Shown one piece after another: positions 31,359 to 45,735 of a stretch of 45,744 nt of DNA. The stretch's first letter is position 1; every line of letters begins with the position of its first letter. Origin of the DNA: an uncultured Clostridia bacterium (GTDB taxonomy: Bacteria > Bacillota > Clostridia > Peptostreptococcales > Acidaminobacteraceae); assembly GCA_927417275.1 (NCBI GenBank), contig CAKMJV010000002.1:1-45744 (forward strand), written 5' to 3'. Under the pieces are notes generated by a model, which saw only the letters and a list, made by a program, of their open reading frames with translations, was not told the DNA's origin and did no database searches. The translations under genes were made by a program, and so were the position numbers.

Positions 31359-32690
31359 ATGGATAATCGCTTATTAGAAATTTGGGAAGAAGCACGACAG
31401 AACATGAAAAATGAACTGATGCCTTTAAGTTATAGTACTTGGATCGAGAATATCGTACCTATAGCAATCGAAGGCAATACGATTATCCTTCAAACTTCAG
31501 GCAACTTAAATCGAAACATATTAGAAAACAGATACAATGATTTAATCAAAACCACCGTAAAATTTGTTACGAACACTGATTTTATCATTAAATACATTAT
31601 TCCTGAAGAAAACACATTGGACTTAAATCAATCTAAAGATACATCTAATACAGATTTATTTGAAACAAACAATTTGAATCCTCGATATGTGTTTAATGAG
31701 TTTGTCGTTGGTAATAGTAATCGCTTTGCACATGCGGCTTCACTAGCTGTTGCAGAGTCACCAGCAAAATCATACAACCCACTTTTTATTTATGGTGGCG
31801 TTGGACTAGGCAAAACACACTTAATGCATGCCATTGGTCATTATATACTCTCACAAAATAAAAATTCTAAAGTCTTCTATGTCTCAAGTGAAAAGTTCAC
31901 GAATGAACTGATCAACTCCATTAAAGATGATAAAAATGAAGCGTTTAGAAATAAATACAGAACCGTCGATGTTCTCTTAGTGGATGATATTCAATTTATT
32001 GCCGGTAAAGAAAGAACACAAGAAGAATTCTTCCATACTTTTAATGCATTATATGAAGCAAATAAGCAAATCATCGTATCATCAGATCGCCCACCTAAAG
32101 AAATTCCAACACTTGAAGACAGATTACGTTCAAGATTTGAATGGGGACTTATAACAGATATTCAACCACCAGATTATGAAACACGTATCGCTATATTAAA
32201 GAAAAAATCAGAAAGAGATCGCATAGACATACCTGGAGAAGTTTTTGAATTTATAGCGACTAAAATCAAATCCAACATAAGAGAACTTGAAGGTGCTCTA
32301 AATAGAGTGGTTGCTTATTCTACACTAACCAAAAGAGAAGTGGATATATCACTTACAAATGAAGCGCTCAAAGATATTATATCTACAACACGTGTGAGAA
32401 AAATTGATGTTGATTTTATTAAAGCGACTGTAGCAGAGTACTTTAATATGAAGATAGAAGATTTTGAATCTAAAAAAAGAACCAGACAAATAGCATATCC
32501 AAGACAAATAGCCATGTATATTGCAAGAGAACTCACAGACTTATCGTTGCCTAAAATAGGAGAAGAATTTGGCGGTAGGGATCATACCACCGTAATACAT
32601 GCATGTGAAAAAATTAGTACGGAACTCGTTTCTGATTTTGATCTAAAAAACAAAATAGACAGCATGATTAAAGATATTAAAGGTGAATAG
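31359..32690 (+). CDS. dnaA: Replication initiator DnaA, mirror copy
   Basis: This is the exact copy of 13055-14386 (443 residues; GGVGLGKT 146-153, GGRDHTTV 405-412). In this orientation the gene and its ribosome site AGGAGG read on the plus strand. Two full dnaA genes in 46 kb would be very unusual. Confidence 0.96.
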   Translation: MDNRLLEIWEEARQNMKNELMPLSYSTWIENIVPIAIEGNTIILQTSGNLNRNILENRYNDLIKTTVKFVTNTDFIIKYIIPEENTLDLNQSKDTSNTDLFETNNLNPRYVFNEFVVGNSNRFAHAASLAVAESPAKSYNPLFIYGGVGLGKTHLMHAIGHYILSQNKNSKVFYVSSEKFTNELINSIKDDKNEAFRNKYRTVDVLLVDDIQFIAGKERTQEEFFHTFNALYEANKQIIVSSDRPPKEIPTLEDRLRSRFEWGLITDIQPPDYETRIAILKKKSERDRIDIPGEVFEFIATKIKSNIRELEGALNRVVAYSTLTKREVDISLTNEALKDIISTTRVRKIDVDFIKATVAEYFNMKIEDFESKKRTRQIAYPRQIAMYIARELTDLSLPKIGEEFGGRDHTTVIHACEKISTELVSDFDLKNKIDSMIKDIKGE

Positions 32691-32919
32691 TGTTATTATG
32701 TTTATAAAATGATTGTTGATAACTTTAATTGAATCGATACTTTATCCACTGTGTATAACTTGTTGTTTTTAACGACTTTCATCAACAGATTTTTTTAATA
32801 CTTTTTTGTGTCTTTATAAGGCCTATGAGTTGTTTTCCACAAATCAACAGCGCCTACTACTATTACTGTTTTTGTTTATATATTATTTTATATATTATTT
32901 ATACGAGGGAGGATCCATT
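32691..32919. other. oriC, dnaA-dnaN part, mirror copy
   Basis: Mirror of 12826-13054, holding the same DnaA boxes: TTATCAACA at 32714-32722 (-), TTATCCACT at 32742-32750 (+), TTATACACA at 32750-32758 (-) and TTTTCCACA at 32833-32841 (+), followed by the trio and AT-rich block. Confidence 0.86.
32833..32902 (+). other. Basal unwinding element (DnaA box, GC spacer, trios, DUE), mirror copy
   Basis: On the plus strand: TTTTCCACA 32833-32841, GCGCC 32850-32854, CTA CTA CTA TTA 32854-32865, then almost pure A/T from 32869 to 32902, ending just before the dnaN ribosome site. Confidence 0.84.
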
Positions 32920-34026
32920 ATGAAATTCAAATGCCAGCAAAATATTTTGTCAAATGCGATTAACATGGTCTCTAAAGCAGTTTCAAGCAAAACAACTTTA
33001 CCTATACTCTCTGGACTCTTTTTTGAAGCCACTAATGGATCATTAAAATTAATTGGTAATGACTTAAGTTTAAGTATTGAAACAACTGTTGAAGCAACGA
33101 TTATTGAAACAGGCAGCATCGTTATACCTGCTAGATTATTTTCAGAACTCATTAGAAAATTACCTAATGAAGAAATTACATTTAACATTAATGAAAATCA
33201 TGTGGTTGAAATTACATGTGGTGATTCTAATTTTAAAATAGTCGGTTTACCTGGTAATGAATACCCTGAGCTTCCAAATATGGATCAAGAAAATTCATTT
33301 CTTATTGATAAAGAGTTGTTTGCAAATATGATTAGACAAACCAGTTTTGCGATTTCTCAAGATGAATCAAGACCCATCTTAACAGGTGCTTTATTAGAAA
33401 TAGAAAATGGTAAGTTTAACATGGTAGCCATAGATGGTTTTAGAATGGCTATAAAAAAGGCGATCATTAAAACAGACCTTAATAAAAAAGCGGTTGTTCC
33501 AGGTAGAACATTAAATGAAATCAATAAATTACTCTCTCAAAATGATAGTAAAGGTGATTTGAGAATTTCTTTTGACGATAAGCAAGTCCTTTTCTCTACT
33601 GGTGACTTGAAAGTTTATTCGCGTTTATTAGCTGGAGAATTTATCAATTATAATCAAATACTACCTACAGAACATAAATCTGTAGCAATTACTTCTACCG
33701 ATTCATTTCTAACTGCTATTGATCGATCTTTTCTTATGGCAAGAGAAAATAAAAATGTAGCCATTAAATTTGAAGTGAAAGATGATTTTATCAAAATTAC
33801 TTCTAATTCTGAAATGGGTAGTTCCGTTGAAAAAGTGCATATTAAATTAGAAGGACAAGACTTAGAAATTGGTTTTAATCCTAAATACTTAATTGATGCA
33901 CTCAAAATTGTAGACAGTGAAGACATTAAAATAGAGTTTGTTAACAATGTGAGTCCATGTATTATTAAACCTATGGATAATGACAACTATATCTACCTCG
34001 TATTGCCTTGTAGAATTTCAAAATAA
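32920..34026 (+). CDS. dnaN: DNA polymerase III sliding clamp, mirror copy
   Basis: This is the exact copy of 11719-12825 (368 residues). The start is ATG 32920 after GAGGGAGG. The upstream in-frame extension crosses oriC and is rejected. Confidence 0.95.
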   Translation: MKFKCQQNILSNAINMVSKAVSSKTTLPILSGLFFEATNGSLKLIGNDLSLSIETTVEATIIETGSIVIPARLFSELIRKLPNEEITFNINENHVVEITCGDSNFKIVGLPGNEYPELPNMDQENSFLIDKELFANMIRQTSFAISQDESRPILTGALLEIENGKFNMVAIDGFRMAIKKAIIKTDLNKKAVVPGRTLNEINKLLSQNDSKGDLRISFDDKQVLFSTGDLKVYSRLLAGEFINYNQILPTEHKSVAITSTDSFLTAIDRSFLMARENKNVAIKFEVKDDFIKITSNSEMGSSVEKVHIKLEGQDLEIGFNPKYLIDALKIVDSEDIKIEFVNNVSPCIIKPMDNDNYIYLVLPCRISK

Positions 34027-34053
34027 AAAGTTGGACCATCATGGAGGCTTCCT

Positions 34054-34297
34054 ATGAAAAAAATATTTATTGAAACAGAATTTATTAAATTAGATCAATT
34101 ATTAAAGTTTGCTGAAATTGTTGATTCTGGTGGTCTGGCAAAAATTATAATCGCTGAAGGTTGTGTGAAAGTTAATGGCTCATTTTGTACACAACGCGGT
34201 AAAAAAATAGTATACGATGATATGGTAGAAGTGACACTCCCTGTTGAAAATGGTGAACCAGAAGTGCATAAACTTAAAATTTTAAGAGGGGAAAACC

Positions 34298-34308
<11 letters not shown>
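34054..34308 (+). CDS. rlbA: S4 domain protein YaaA/RlbA, mirror copy
   Basis: This is the exact copy of 11437-11691 (84 residues, single S4 fold), overlapping recF by 11 bases. Confidence 0.88.
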
Positions 34309-37334
<3,026 letters not shown>

Positions 37335-37346
37335 GAGGAAAGTGCT

Positions 37347-39878
37347 TTGAGTGATGATCAAAACAACATAAATGATGATGTAATTGAAACATCATATGAA
37401 GATTCTTCAGATGATATCAATGAAACTTTAAATACAAATCAGACGATCTTAATGGTTGATGTCATGGATGAAATGAAAAAATCATACATTGAATATGCCA
37501 TGAGTGTTATCGTAAGCCGTGCTTTACCAGATGTTAGAGATGGTTTAAAACCCGTTCACAGAAGAATTCTTTATGCGATGAGTGAACTGAATTTTACACA
37601 CGATAGACAGCACAGAAAGTCTGCACGTATCGTCGGTGAAGTTATGGGTAAGTATCACCCGCATGGTGACTCATCTATTTACGGCGCTATGGTGCGTTTT
37701 GCGCAAGATTTTTCACTGCGCTATTTATTGGTTGATGGACACGGTAACTTTGGTTCAGTAGACGGTGATGGCGCTGCAGCGATGCGTTACACGGAAGCAC
37801 GTATGACGCGATTATCAGGGGAACTCTTAAAAGACATCGATAAAGATACGGTTGATTTTTCACCAAACTTTGACGAGACTGAAAAAGAGCCTGTGGTTTT
37901 ACCAAGTCGCTTTCCGAATCTCTTAGTGAATGGTTCCAATGGTATCGCCGTTGGGATGGCGACATCGATTCCACCGCATAATCTCGGAGAAGTTATAGAT
38001 GGCGTTATAAAACTAATTGACGATCCAGAAACGGATGTCTACGAACTTATGGAATGTATCAAGGGTCCAGACTTCCCAACGGGCGCTGAAATTATGGGCG
38101 TTGAGGGCATAAAACGTGCTTATCGAACAGGTCGTGGTCGCGTTATATTACGTTCTAAAAGTGAAATTGAAGAAATGAAAAACGGCAAAAGTCGTATCAT
38201 CGTCACAGAAATTCCCTATCAAGTGAACAAATCAAAATTGATTGAAGGCATCGCAGAACTTGTTAAAAACAAGCGTATCGACGGGATCACGGATTTAAGG
38301 GATGAAAGTAATAGAAATGGCATACGCATTGTCATTGAGTTAAGAAGAGACATTAATGCAAATATTTTACTGAATCAACTCTATAAAAATTCACAACTTC
38401 AAGTTTCATATAGCATCATCATGTTAGCACTTCATGATGGTGAGCCAAAAGTTATGAATATTCATGAAATGTTGTCGGCTTATCTTGCACATCAAAAAGT
38501 GGTTGAAAGACGTCGTGTTATTTTTGATTTGAAAAAGGCGAAAGATCGTGCACATATTTTAGAAGGACTTAGAATCGCGATAGATAACATCGATGAGATC
38601 ATCCGCATCATTCGTTCGGCATATAATAATGCTGAACAACTGTTGATGGAAACTTTTGATTTGTCTGAAATTCAAGCAAAAGCCATCGTTGATATGCGTC
38701 TTAGAAGATTACAAGGTCTAGAGCGCGAAAAAATAGAAAATGAGTATCAGGAAATATTAAAACTCATCGATTATTTGAGCATGCTGCTTGAAAATGAGTC
38801 GATGCTACTTGATATTATCAAAGAGGATCTTTTACGTATTAAAAAAGCGTATGGAGATGAACGTCGTACAGAAATTAGTATTAATCCGGATGAAATTGAT
38901 TATGAAGATATGATCGAAGAAGATGAAGTGGTTATTACACTCACACATGCAGGTTATATTAAACGCGTTTCTACAAATGAGTATGTCTCTCAAAAAAGAG
39001 GTGGGCGAGGCAAAACAGGTCTGTCTACCAGAGAAGAAGACTTTATTAAACATATTTTCACCACTTCAACACATGACTATTTACTATTCTTTACGAATTT
39101 TGGTAAAGTTTATCGCATGAAAGCCTATATGATTCCTGATGGTTCTAGAATCTCTAAAGGTTCTGCGATTGTAAACTTGTTGCCACTTGAAAGTGAAGAG
39201 AAAGTTAATGCAGTGGTACCTATTAAAGACTTTGATCAAGGTTACCTAACACTTTGTACGAAACATGGTGTTATTAAGAAAACGACACTGGATCAATTTG
39301 ACACCTCTAGAAAAACAGGTTTAATTGCGATTAATTTAAATGATGGCGATGAGCTTATTTCCGTTAAACGTACGACGGGTACTGATGATTTAATCGTCAT
39401 TACAAAACAAGGGAAGTCGATTCGATTCTATGAAGAAGATGTTAGACCTATGGGCAGAACGGCTACAGGTGTTCGCGCCATAAGATTGTCTAGCACAGAT
39501 ATCGTTATAGATATGGAAGTGGTTAAACCAGATGCAAAGTTACTGGTAGTCTCTGAAAATGGATATGGTAAACGCACACCACTTAAAGAATATAGACAAC
39601 AAACAAGAGGCGGTAAGGGTATTATCACTTACAACTTAAACAGTAAAACGGGTCAACTCGTTGGTGCCATCGTCGTAGAAGATACAGATGATTTGATGAT
39701 TATTAATGATAATGGCGTACTGATTCGTATTAAAGTCGACGAAATTTCAGTTACTGGTCGTATTACTTCTGGTGTTCGTGTTATGAAAGTTGATGATGAA
39801 ACGCGATTGGTTTCCATAGCTAAAATAGATGATCGTGAAGAATCTGATGAATCAGAACCAGAGGTTGTAAAAGTATAA
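37347..39878 (+). CDS. gyrA: DNA gyrase subunit A, mirror copy
   Basis: This is the exact copy of 5867-8398 (843 residues, TTG start; catalytic Y148, GyrA box 549-555). It carries the same Gly113 at the quinolone-resistance position (codon ggc). Confidence 0.95.
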   Translation: MSDDQNNINDDVIETSYEDSSDDINETLNTNQTILMVDVMDEMKKSYIEYAMSVIVSRALPDVRDGLKPVHRRILYAMSELNFTHDRQHRKSARIVGEVMGKYHPHGDSSIYGAMVRFAQDFSLRYLLVDGHGNFGSVDGDGAAAMRYTEARMTRLSGELLKDIDKDTVDFSPNFDETEKEPVVLPSRFPNLLVNGSNGIAVGMATSIPPHNLGEVIDGVIKLIDDPETDVYELMECIKGPDFPTGAEIMGVEGIKRAYRTGRGRVILRSKSEIEEMKNGKSRIIVTEIPYQVNKSKLIEGIAELVKNKRIDGITDLRDESNRNGIRIVIELRRDINANILLNQLYKNSQLQVSYSIIMLALHDGEPKVMNIHEMLSAYLAHQKVVERRRVIFDLKKAKDRAHILEGLRIAIDNIDEIIRIIRSAYNNAEQLLMETFDLSEIQAKAIVDMRLRRLQGLEREKIENEYQEILKLIDYLSMLLENESMLLDIIKEDLLRIKKAYGDERRTEISINPDEIDYEDMIEEDEVVITLTHAGYIKRVSTNEYVSQKRGGRGKTGLSTREEDFIKHIFTTSTHDYLLFFTNFGKVYRMKAYMIPDGSRISKGSAIVNLLPLESEEKVNAVVPIKDFDQGYLTLCTKHGVIKKTTLDQFDTSRKTGLIAINLNDGDELISVKRTTGTDDLIVITKQGKSIRFYEEDVRPMGRTATGVRAIRLSSTDIVIDMEVVKPDAKLLVVSENGYGKRTPLKEYRQQTRGGKGIITYNLNSKTGQLVGAIVVEDTDDLMIINDNGVLIRIKVDEISVTGRITSGVRVMKVDDETRLVSIAKIDDREESDESEPEVVKV

Positions 39879-39880
39879 TT

Positions 39881-39913
39881 AAGATTTGGAAATCATCATG
39901 ATTTCCAAATCTT
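39881..39913. terminator. gyrA terminator hairpin, mirror copy
   Basis: The same 33-base palindrome as at 5832-5864. Confidence 0.68.
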
Positions 39914-39940
39914 TTAGCATTATTTAAGTGCATTATAGTG

Positions 39941-39946
39941 TATAAT
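39941..39946 (+). promoter_or_regulatory. Candidate -10 of rsbV operon, mirror copy
   Basis: TATAAT on the plus strand; same caveats as 5800-5805. Confidence 0.33.
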
Positions 39947-40001
39947 ATTTTCATAAACGCTTTTGTCAAATGAAATTGACGAAAAAAAAGGGGGTAAATT
40001 C

Positions 40002-40319
40002 ATGTCTTTAAGATTGAATACCAATTACAATGAGTTGGATAAACTATGGGAAGTAGAGTTAATAGGTGAAGTCGATATTAATTCAAAATCTATGTTAAAA
40101 GAAGAACTTTTACTACTCAATGAAAAAAAACAAGTGGATTTTGTTTTTAAATGTGAGCAATTAGAGTATATTGACAGTACAGGATTAGGGGTACTCATCA
40201 GTTTTTATAAAAATGTAAAAGTGAATGACAAGACCATCCATTTCGAAAAATTAAAACCAAGTATATTAAAAATTTTCTCATTAACAGGCTTAGATAAAAT
40301 ATTTTCAATTCGTAACTAA
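40002..40319 (+). CDS. rsbV: Anti-anti-sigma factor RsbV, mirror copy
   Basis: This is the exact copy of 5426-5743 (105 residues, phospho-Ser59 in DSTGLG). The ATG at 40002 follows AGGGGG. Confidence 0.86.
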   Translation: MSLRLNTNYNELDKLWEVELIGEVDINSKSMLKEELLLLNEKKQVDFVFKCEQLEYIDSTGLGVLISFYKNVKVNDKTIHFEKLKPSILKIFSLTGLDKIFSIRN

Positions 40320-40371
40320 GGAAATTGAATTAGAATGTAATTTCCAGATAAAAGAAAAGGTGGAATGAAAA

Positions 40372-40770
40372 ATGAAAGAGGCAATTAATTTATCATTACC
40401 TAGCAAACCTGAATATGTAAGTATAGCCAGACTTACAGCTTCATTTATAGCCAATCAAATGGGATTTGACGTAGAGATTATCGAGGATATTAAACTTGCA
40501 GTGGGCGAAGCTTGCAATAACGCCATTATACATTCTGGCTCTGAAGAAACGTATAAGATAGAATTCCTAAATTTAACAAATGAGTTGAAAATTGAAATCA
40601 GAGATCATGGCAAAGGTTTTAGTATGGACAATTATAAAAAGCCAAATGCCGACGATCTGCAAGAGAATGGACTTGGACTATTCATTATAAAATCTTTGAT
40701 GGATCAAGTGGATATTGAATCATTTGAAGGAAGAGGCACAAAAATTATAATGAGTAAGACCATTGAATAA
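40372..40770 (+). CDS. rsbW: Anti-sigma kinase RsbW, mirror copy
   Basis: This is the exact copy of 4975-5373 (132 residues, N/G1/G2 ATP boxes intact). Confidence 0.87.
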   Translation: MKEAINLSLPSKPEYVSIARLTASFIANQMGFDVEIIEDIKLAVGEACNNAIIHSGSEETYKIEFLNLTNELKIEIRDHGKGFSMDNYKKPNADDLQENGLGLFIIKSLMDQVDIESFEGRGTKIIMSKTIE

Positions 40771-40800
40771 ATGTTCTACTAGGATTAGGGGTTGATGGTC

Positions 40801-41601
40801 ATGAGAAATAAGCAAATGATGAAAGATGGAAGTACAAGCCCAAATGAATTTACTTCACTTGGTACAAAAGAACTTTTTAATCTTTATAAAAATAACCGTG
40901 ATGTTGCTATTAGAAATGAACTCATCAAAAGACACATGTATATCACAGAAATACTTGCGAAAAAGTATATAAACAAGGGAATCGAGTACGAGGACATTTA
41001 TCAGGTGGCCTCTTTAGGTTTAATATATGCGATTGAGCGATTTGATGTGGATAGAGGTTTTGAGTTTTCTAGTTTTGCTACGCCTACAATTATTGGTGAG
41101 ATTAAAAAATACTTTAGAGATAAAGGCTGGGCAGTTCGTGTGCCAAGAAGAATTCAAGAACTCTCTAAAAAAATTAACCAAGCTAAGACAAAATTGCAAC
41201 AGGACTTACAACGTATTCCAAAGGTAAGTGATATTGCGCTTTATCTTAATGTCACTGAAGAAGAAGTAATAGAAGCGATGGAAGCCTCTCAAGTATACAC
41301 ACCTAAATCTTTAGATTTAACTTATGATGCTTCTGGAGATGATAAAGACATCCAACTTCAAGATATTATAGGCAAAGATGACAAGTATTTTGACATTATT
41401 GAAAATAGAGATTTTATTAATATGTGTCTAAAAAAACTGAATGAAGTTGAAATCAAGATCGTCAATGATCGTTTTTTTGAGAATAAAACACAGATACAAG
41501 TTGCAGATGAGTTAAATGTTTCTCAAATGACAGTGTCTAGGATGGAAAAGAAAATCATAAAGAAATTTAGAAAAGAATTAATAAAACTAAATGAAATTTA
41601 G
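40801..41601 (+). CDS. sigB: SigB-type sigma factor, mirror copy
   Basis: This is the exact copy of 4144-4944 (266 residues). The chosen ATG lies 9 bases after AGGGG. An ATG at 40795 in the same frame is the alternative. Confidence 0.84.
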   Translation: MRNKQMMKDGSTSPNEFTSLGTKELFNLYKNNRDVAIRNELIKRHMYITEILAKKYINKGIEYEDIYQVASLGLIYAIERFDVDRGFEFSSFATPTIIGEIKKYFRDKGWAVRVPRRIQELSKKINQAKTKLQQDLQRIPKVSDIALYLNVTEEEVIEAMEASQVYTPKSLDLTYDASGDDKDIQLQDIIGKDDKYFDIIENRDFINMCLKKLNEVEIKIVNDRFFENKTQIQVADELNVSQMTVSRMEKKIIKKFRKELIKLNEI

Positions 41602-41613
41602 TATGGTGACTAG

Positions 41614-44430
41614 ATGGTGGGAAAAGACAGCATAAAAAATAAGTACAGAAATTTAATTAGATGGTTAATCATGAGTTTTGCACTTATAACAAGTATATTT
41701 TTCTATGTATTTGTTAATCATGAAATCAATGAGCGTCTAAAAAATGAATCTCTTGGTGTTATAAATTTAACAAAACAAATGCTAGAAGTTACATTAAGAG
41801 ACGCTGAATTGGGATTGATGTCACTGGAAGATTATGTCGTTAAAAATCCATCTCTAATGGATACAAACTTAGTTCTTGAAACCATCAAAATGAATATAAA
41901 TGGTTCTAGTACGTTATATTTTGCTGATAAAGAGGGAAAATTCTTTTTATTCCCAGTGCGTTATGTTGCGGCTGATTATGACCCACGACTGAGACCTTGG
42001 TATATAAATGCGATTGATAATAATCGTGAAATCACATGGTCAGAACCTTATGTCGATCATGGAACTGGTGAATTTACCCTTTCTGGATCTAAGCATGTTT
42101 CAGATGAACTTGTGGTCGGTGTCGATATTTTACTGTCTGATATATCTGAAATAGTAAGTAATGCAACAATCGGTGAAAGTGGTAGCATAACGATTCTCAG
42201 TGCCTCTGGTTATGTTTTGGCATCAAGAAACAAAAATCAGTTAGGTCTACTTTGGGATGAAACTGTAGGTTCAGATATCGGCTTTGAAGAGGTAATAGGA
42301 ACCGATTATAATAAAGACTCGAAGTATATTTATTATTCTGATTATATCAATAAATCAGGGATAACGATTATAGCGATGGTAAATCGTTTAGAGTTGTTTC
42401 AAACGCTAGTACTTGCTTTTTTTATGATTTTTTTTGTTGCGATGATGATCATCATTATTGCTGAACGTATATCGATTAAATATGTTGATAAAATTGTGAA
42501 GCCGATTTCTAGACTCGTATCAACTATGAAAAACGTAGAAGAAGGCAATTATGAAACAAAATGTGACATTGAAGAGGATAGCACTGAGTTAATAATGCTT
42601 GTAACCGTTTTTAATCACATGATTGAAAGTATTAATGAAAAAAATATCGAGATGCAAGCATTGTATGAAGAATTGTATGCTTCTGAAGAAACACTACAAG
42701 AACAATATGATGCATTATATGAAAATAAAGAGTTTATCAAGAAAAGTGAAGAGCGCTATGCCCTTATTTTTGAAGCATCTAAAGAAGGTTTGTGGGACAC
42801 AGATGCTTCATTAAGTATTAATTATTTAACCCCATTATGGTACCAAGCATTTAACTTAGATTTAAATAATTCAAAAACATCTGATTGGATTGATTTAATT
42901 CACCCTGATGAAAGAGAACAAGTACGTGCCATGTTTTATGGGCATATTGAAAATGAAAGTGATTTTTACAGAACAGAATATCGTGTATTAAATAAAAGTG
43001 GCGATTATATTTGGGTAGAGGCCATTGGTAAGGCTAAGTTTATTGATGGTAAATTTGTCAGTATGTCTGGCTCTCATCAAAACATTACTTCTAGAAAACA
43101 ATACGAGTTAAAAATTCGTGATATGGCATATAAAGATGCACTTACCAAATTATATAATCGTAGTTATTTTGATGAAGTACTTACACAAACGCTTTTAAAT
43201 AATGAAAAAGGCAGTATTCTTTTTATTAACATAGATAATTTTAAATACATTAATGATATTTATGGACACAGTTTTGGAGACGAAGTCCTTAGACAATTGG
43301 CTGAGCGTTTAACCAAAGTCGCATGCGATGCGCATAAGTTATTACTTGCTAGATTTAGTGGCAATGAATTTATCGTTCTACTTAGAAATATCGTAGATCG
43401 CGATGCCATCGTTTTTATAATCAATACATTAAATGCGCAAATTGAGTTGCCTATTCATAGTGATTCTAAATTCATCCGTGTAACTGCAAGTTTTGGGATA
43501 ACACTCTTTCCCAATGATGGATCAAGTGGAGAACAACTGCTTCAAAATGCCGATATCGCTATGTATCATGCGAAACGCGTCACTAAAAAGCTGTATCATT
43601 TTTATGATTATGAAATTATGATGAAAGCCATTAGTGAGATGGAAATAGAAAATAGTTTAAGAGCAGCAATTGAAGACGATGAATTTTTACTCTATTATCA
43701 ACCCATTATGTCCATGAAGAATAAAGAAGTTAAGGGTTTTGAAGCATTAATTAGATGGGATTCCAAACAACTAGGCTTTGTGTATCCAGATGCTTTTATT
43801 CCTATCGCAGAACGGACAGGCTGGATAAATGAAATTGGATTTATGGTCGTTGATAAGGCCTGCGCATTTATATCGGATTTAAATAATCGCTTAGGTGCTG
43901 AATTTACGATTTCCATTAATATCTCTGTGGTCCAATTGATGGAAGACCACTTTGCAAACCGCGTTTTGGCTCTTATAGAAAAACACAACTTACCAAAACA
44001 TTTGGTTATTCTCGAGATTACTGAAAGTTTGATGTTGGATTCCAATGAAAATATTCTTGCAAAATTGTTCTATTTGAGAAATCAGCAAGTCAACATTTCA
44101 CTGGATGATTTTGGTACAGGTTATTCATCCTTTAATAATTTAATACGCTTACCATTAAGTGCGATCAAAATGGACAAGAGTATTATGAAAGATTCAATAA
44201 CCAATGAGCATGTCTTAACCTTATTAGAATCTATTGTGCAATTTGCACATAAAATCAACATAGAGGTTGTTGCAGAAGGGATTGAAGACTTACGATACCT
44301 TGAAAAATCACAGTTTTTAAATGTAGATTATGTACAAGGTTATCATTTTAGCCGTCCAGTGCCAGAAAAACAAGTTGAGGCATTGGTTACGCATTTGAAC
44401 CAGCAATACATTAACAACGATGTCTTTTAG
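41614..44430 (+). CDS. Cache-HAMP-PAS-GGDEF-EAL protein, mirror copy
   Basis: This is the exact copy of 1315-4131 (938 residues). Degenerate SGNEF at 582-586 and complete EAL catalytic set; starts 12 bases after sigB. Confidence 0.89.
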   Translation: MVGKDSIKNKYRNLIRWLIMSFALITSIFFYVFVNHEINERLKNESLGVINLTKQMLEVTLRDAELGLMSLEDYVVKNPSLMDTNLVLETIKMNINGSSTLYFADKEGKFFLFPVRYVAADYDPRLRPWYINAIDNNREITWSEPYVDHGTGEFTLSGSKHVSDELVVGVDILLSDISEIVSNATIGESGSITILSASGYVLASRNKNQLGLLWDETVGSDIGFEEVIGTDYNKDSKYIYYSDYINKSGITIIAMVNRLELFQTLVLAFFMIFFVAMMIIIIAERISIKYVDKIVKPISRLVSTMKNVEEGNYETKCDIEEDSTELIMLVTVFNHMIESINEKNIEMQALYEELYASEETLQEQYDALYENKEFIKKSEERYALIFEASKEGLWDTDASLSINYLTPLWYQAFNLDLNNSKTSDWIDLIHPDEREQVRAMFYGHIENESDFYRTEYRVLNKSGDYIWVEAIGKAKFIDGKFVSMSGSHQNITSRKQYELKIRDMAYKDALTKLYNRSYFDEVLTQTLLNNEKGSILFINIDNFKYINDIYGHSFGDEVLRQLAERLTKVACDAHKLLLARFSGNEFIVLLRNIVDRDAIVFIINTLNAQIELPIHSDSKFIRVTASFGITLFPNDGSSGEQLLQNADIAMYHAKRVTKKLYHFYDYEIMMKAISEMEIENSLRAAIEDDEFLLYYQPIMSMKNKEVKGFEALIRWDSKQLGFVYPDAFIPIAERTGWINEIGFMVVDKACAFISDLNNRLGAEFTISINISVVQLMEDHFANRVLALIEKHNLPKHLVILEITESLMLDSNENILAKLFYLRNQQVNISLDDFGTGYSSFNNLIRLPLSAIKMDKSIMKDSITNEHVLTLLESIVQFAHKINIEVVAEGIEDLRYLEKSQFLNVDYVQGYHFSRPVPEKQVEALVTHLNQQYINNDVF

Positions 44431-44434
44431 ATAT

Positions 44435-44489
44435 AAAAGGGAACGACTACAAAACAGGACGAAAACTGTTTTGTGGCCATTCCCTTTTT
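44435..44489. terminator. Bidirectional terminator between GGDEF/EAL gene and trpS, mirror copy
   Basis: The same long hairpin as at 1256-1310. Confidence 0.88.
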
Positions 44490-44493
44490 CTTT

Positions 44494-45480
44494 TTAGTAT
44501 GTGACAAACCCAACGGCTTGTTTAACGCGATCTAGTACAGGTGTTGCAATTTCAGTTGCTCGATTTCTGCCTTGTTTGAGCACATCATAGATATCACCAC
44601 TTTGTAAAATTTGATGAAACTTATTTTGAATCGGTTCAAGTTCGGCAGTTACAACTTCTACCAAATCTTTTTTAAGTGTGCCATAACCTTGACCTTCATA
44701 TTTTTCAACGAGGGAAGGAATTGAATCGCCAGAAAATTGAGAATAAATGGTTAATAAATTACTAACGCCCGCTTTTTCAGTTAAATCATATTTAATGATG
44801 GCTTCACTATCTGTTGTCGCCCGCATGATACTTTTTTTAATTTGTGCCATAGAATCTAATAGCGTTATTTTAGAATGTGGATTTGGGTTGCTTTTACTCA
44901 TTTTCAAAGTAGGGTCATCAAGCGACATAATCCGTGCACCATCTTCAACTTTCGCAATCATAGGTTCTGGTACTACGAAAATTTCACCAAATCGATTATT
45001 AAAACGATTTGCGATATCGCGTGTTAATTCTATATGTTGTTTTTGATCATTTCCAACAGGCACATAGTGTGTGTCATAAAGTAAAATATCTGCTGCCATT
45101 AAAACAGGGTAAGTAAATAATCCGGTGGTTACCACTTGTTTGCCTTCAGATTTATCCTTAAACTGAGTCATACGACTTAACTCACCCATATAAGAAAAAC
45201 AATTCAAAATCCAAGCGAGTTCAGCATGTGCAGCAACTTGTGACTGGATAAACAGCGTCACCTTGTTAGGATCTAGACCTATAGCCACATAGAGTGCTGC
45301 CAATTCTATAATACTCTTTCTAAGTGTTTCTGGATCTTGAGGTAAAGTGATCGAATGCATATCGACAACACAATATAAACAATCCTTTTCATCTTGTTGT
45401 TTAACAAAATTCTTCATGGTGATGTAATTACCCAAATGTATTTGACCAGTTGGTTGTACGCCTGAAAAGACACGCTTCAT
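44494..45480 (-). CDS. trpS: Tryptophan--tRNA ligase, mirror copy
   Basis: This is the exact copy of 265-1251 (328 residues; HLGN 15-18, KMSKS 193-197). The start is taken at the ATG after GGAGG, not at the in-frame ATG 12 bases earlier. Confidence 0.95.
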   Translation of the reverse strand: MKRVFSGVQPTGQIHLGNYITMKNFVKQQDEKDCLYCVVDMHSITLPQDPETLRKSIIELAALYVAIGLDPNKVTLFIQSQVAAHAELAWILNCFSYMGELSRMTQFKDKSEGKQVVTTGLFTYPVLMAADILLYDTHYVPVGNDQKQHIELTRDIANRFNNRFGEIFVVPEPMIAKVEDGARIMSLDDPTLKMSKSNPNPHSKITLLDSMAQIKKSIMRATTDSEAIIKYDLTEKAGVSNLLTIYSQFSGDSIPSLVEKYEGQGYGTLKKDLVEVVTAELEPIQNKFHQILQSGDIYDVLKQGRNRATEIATPVLDRVKQAVGFVTY

Positions 45481-45515
45481 ATAAGCCTCCATTGATGTTA
45501 ATGATTATTGTACTT

Positions 45516-45521
45516 ATTATA
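45516..45521 (-). promoter_or_regulatory. Candidate -10 of trpS, mirror copy
   Basis: TATAAT on the minus strand; same caveats as 224-229. Confidence 0.38.
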
Positions 45522-45586
45522 TAATAGAAAATTGATTTATAAAATAACTATTACAATTAGTTAACGAATTAAATCCCAAACAAGTG

Positions 45587-45616
45587 TTGACGACATAGGG
45601 CAAGATGGTGTAATAT
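45587..45616 (+). promoter_or_regulatory. Tandem promoter P1 firing off the right end, mirror copy
   Basis: TTGACG, 18 bases, TATAAT-like TAATAT, reading out of the window. Confidence 0.53.
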
Positions 45617-45662
45617 AAGCAAGTCGCCTCGCAAGAAGCGAAAAACAAAATTAAAAAAAGTG

Positions 45663-45691
45663 TTGACAAGCATTGTTAAAAATGATAATCT
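45663..45691 (+). promoter_or_regulatory. Tandem promoter P2 firing off the right end, mirror copy
   Basis: TTGACA, 17 bases, TAATCT with extended -10 TGa; probably an rRNA operon promoter whose gene is cut off by the contig end. Confidence 0.63.
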
Positions 45692-45702
45692 ATACAAGTT
45701 GT

Positions 45703-45735
45703 CACCCAAACGAAAGATGCTTTGCATCTCAGGTG
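45703..45735 (+). other. Leader hairpin downstream of P2, mirror copy
   Basis: CACC...AGATGC-TTT-GCATCT...GGTG; the same element as at 10-42. Confidence 0.38.
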
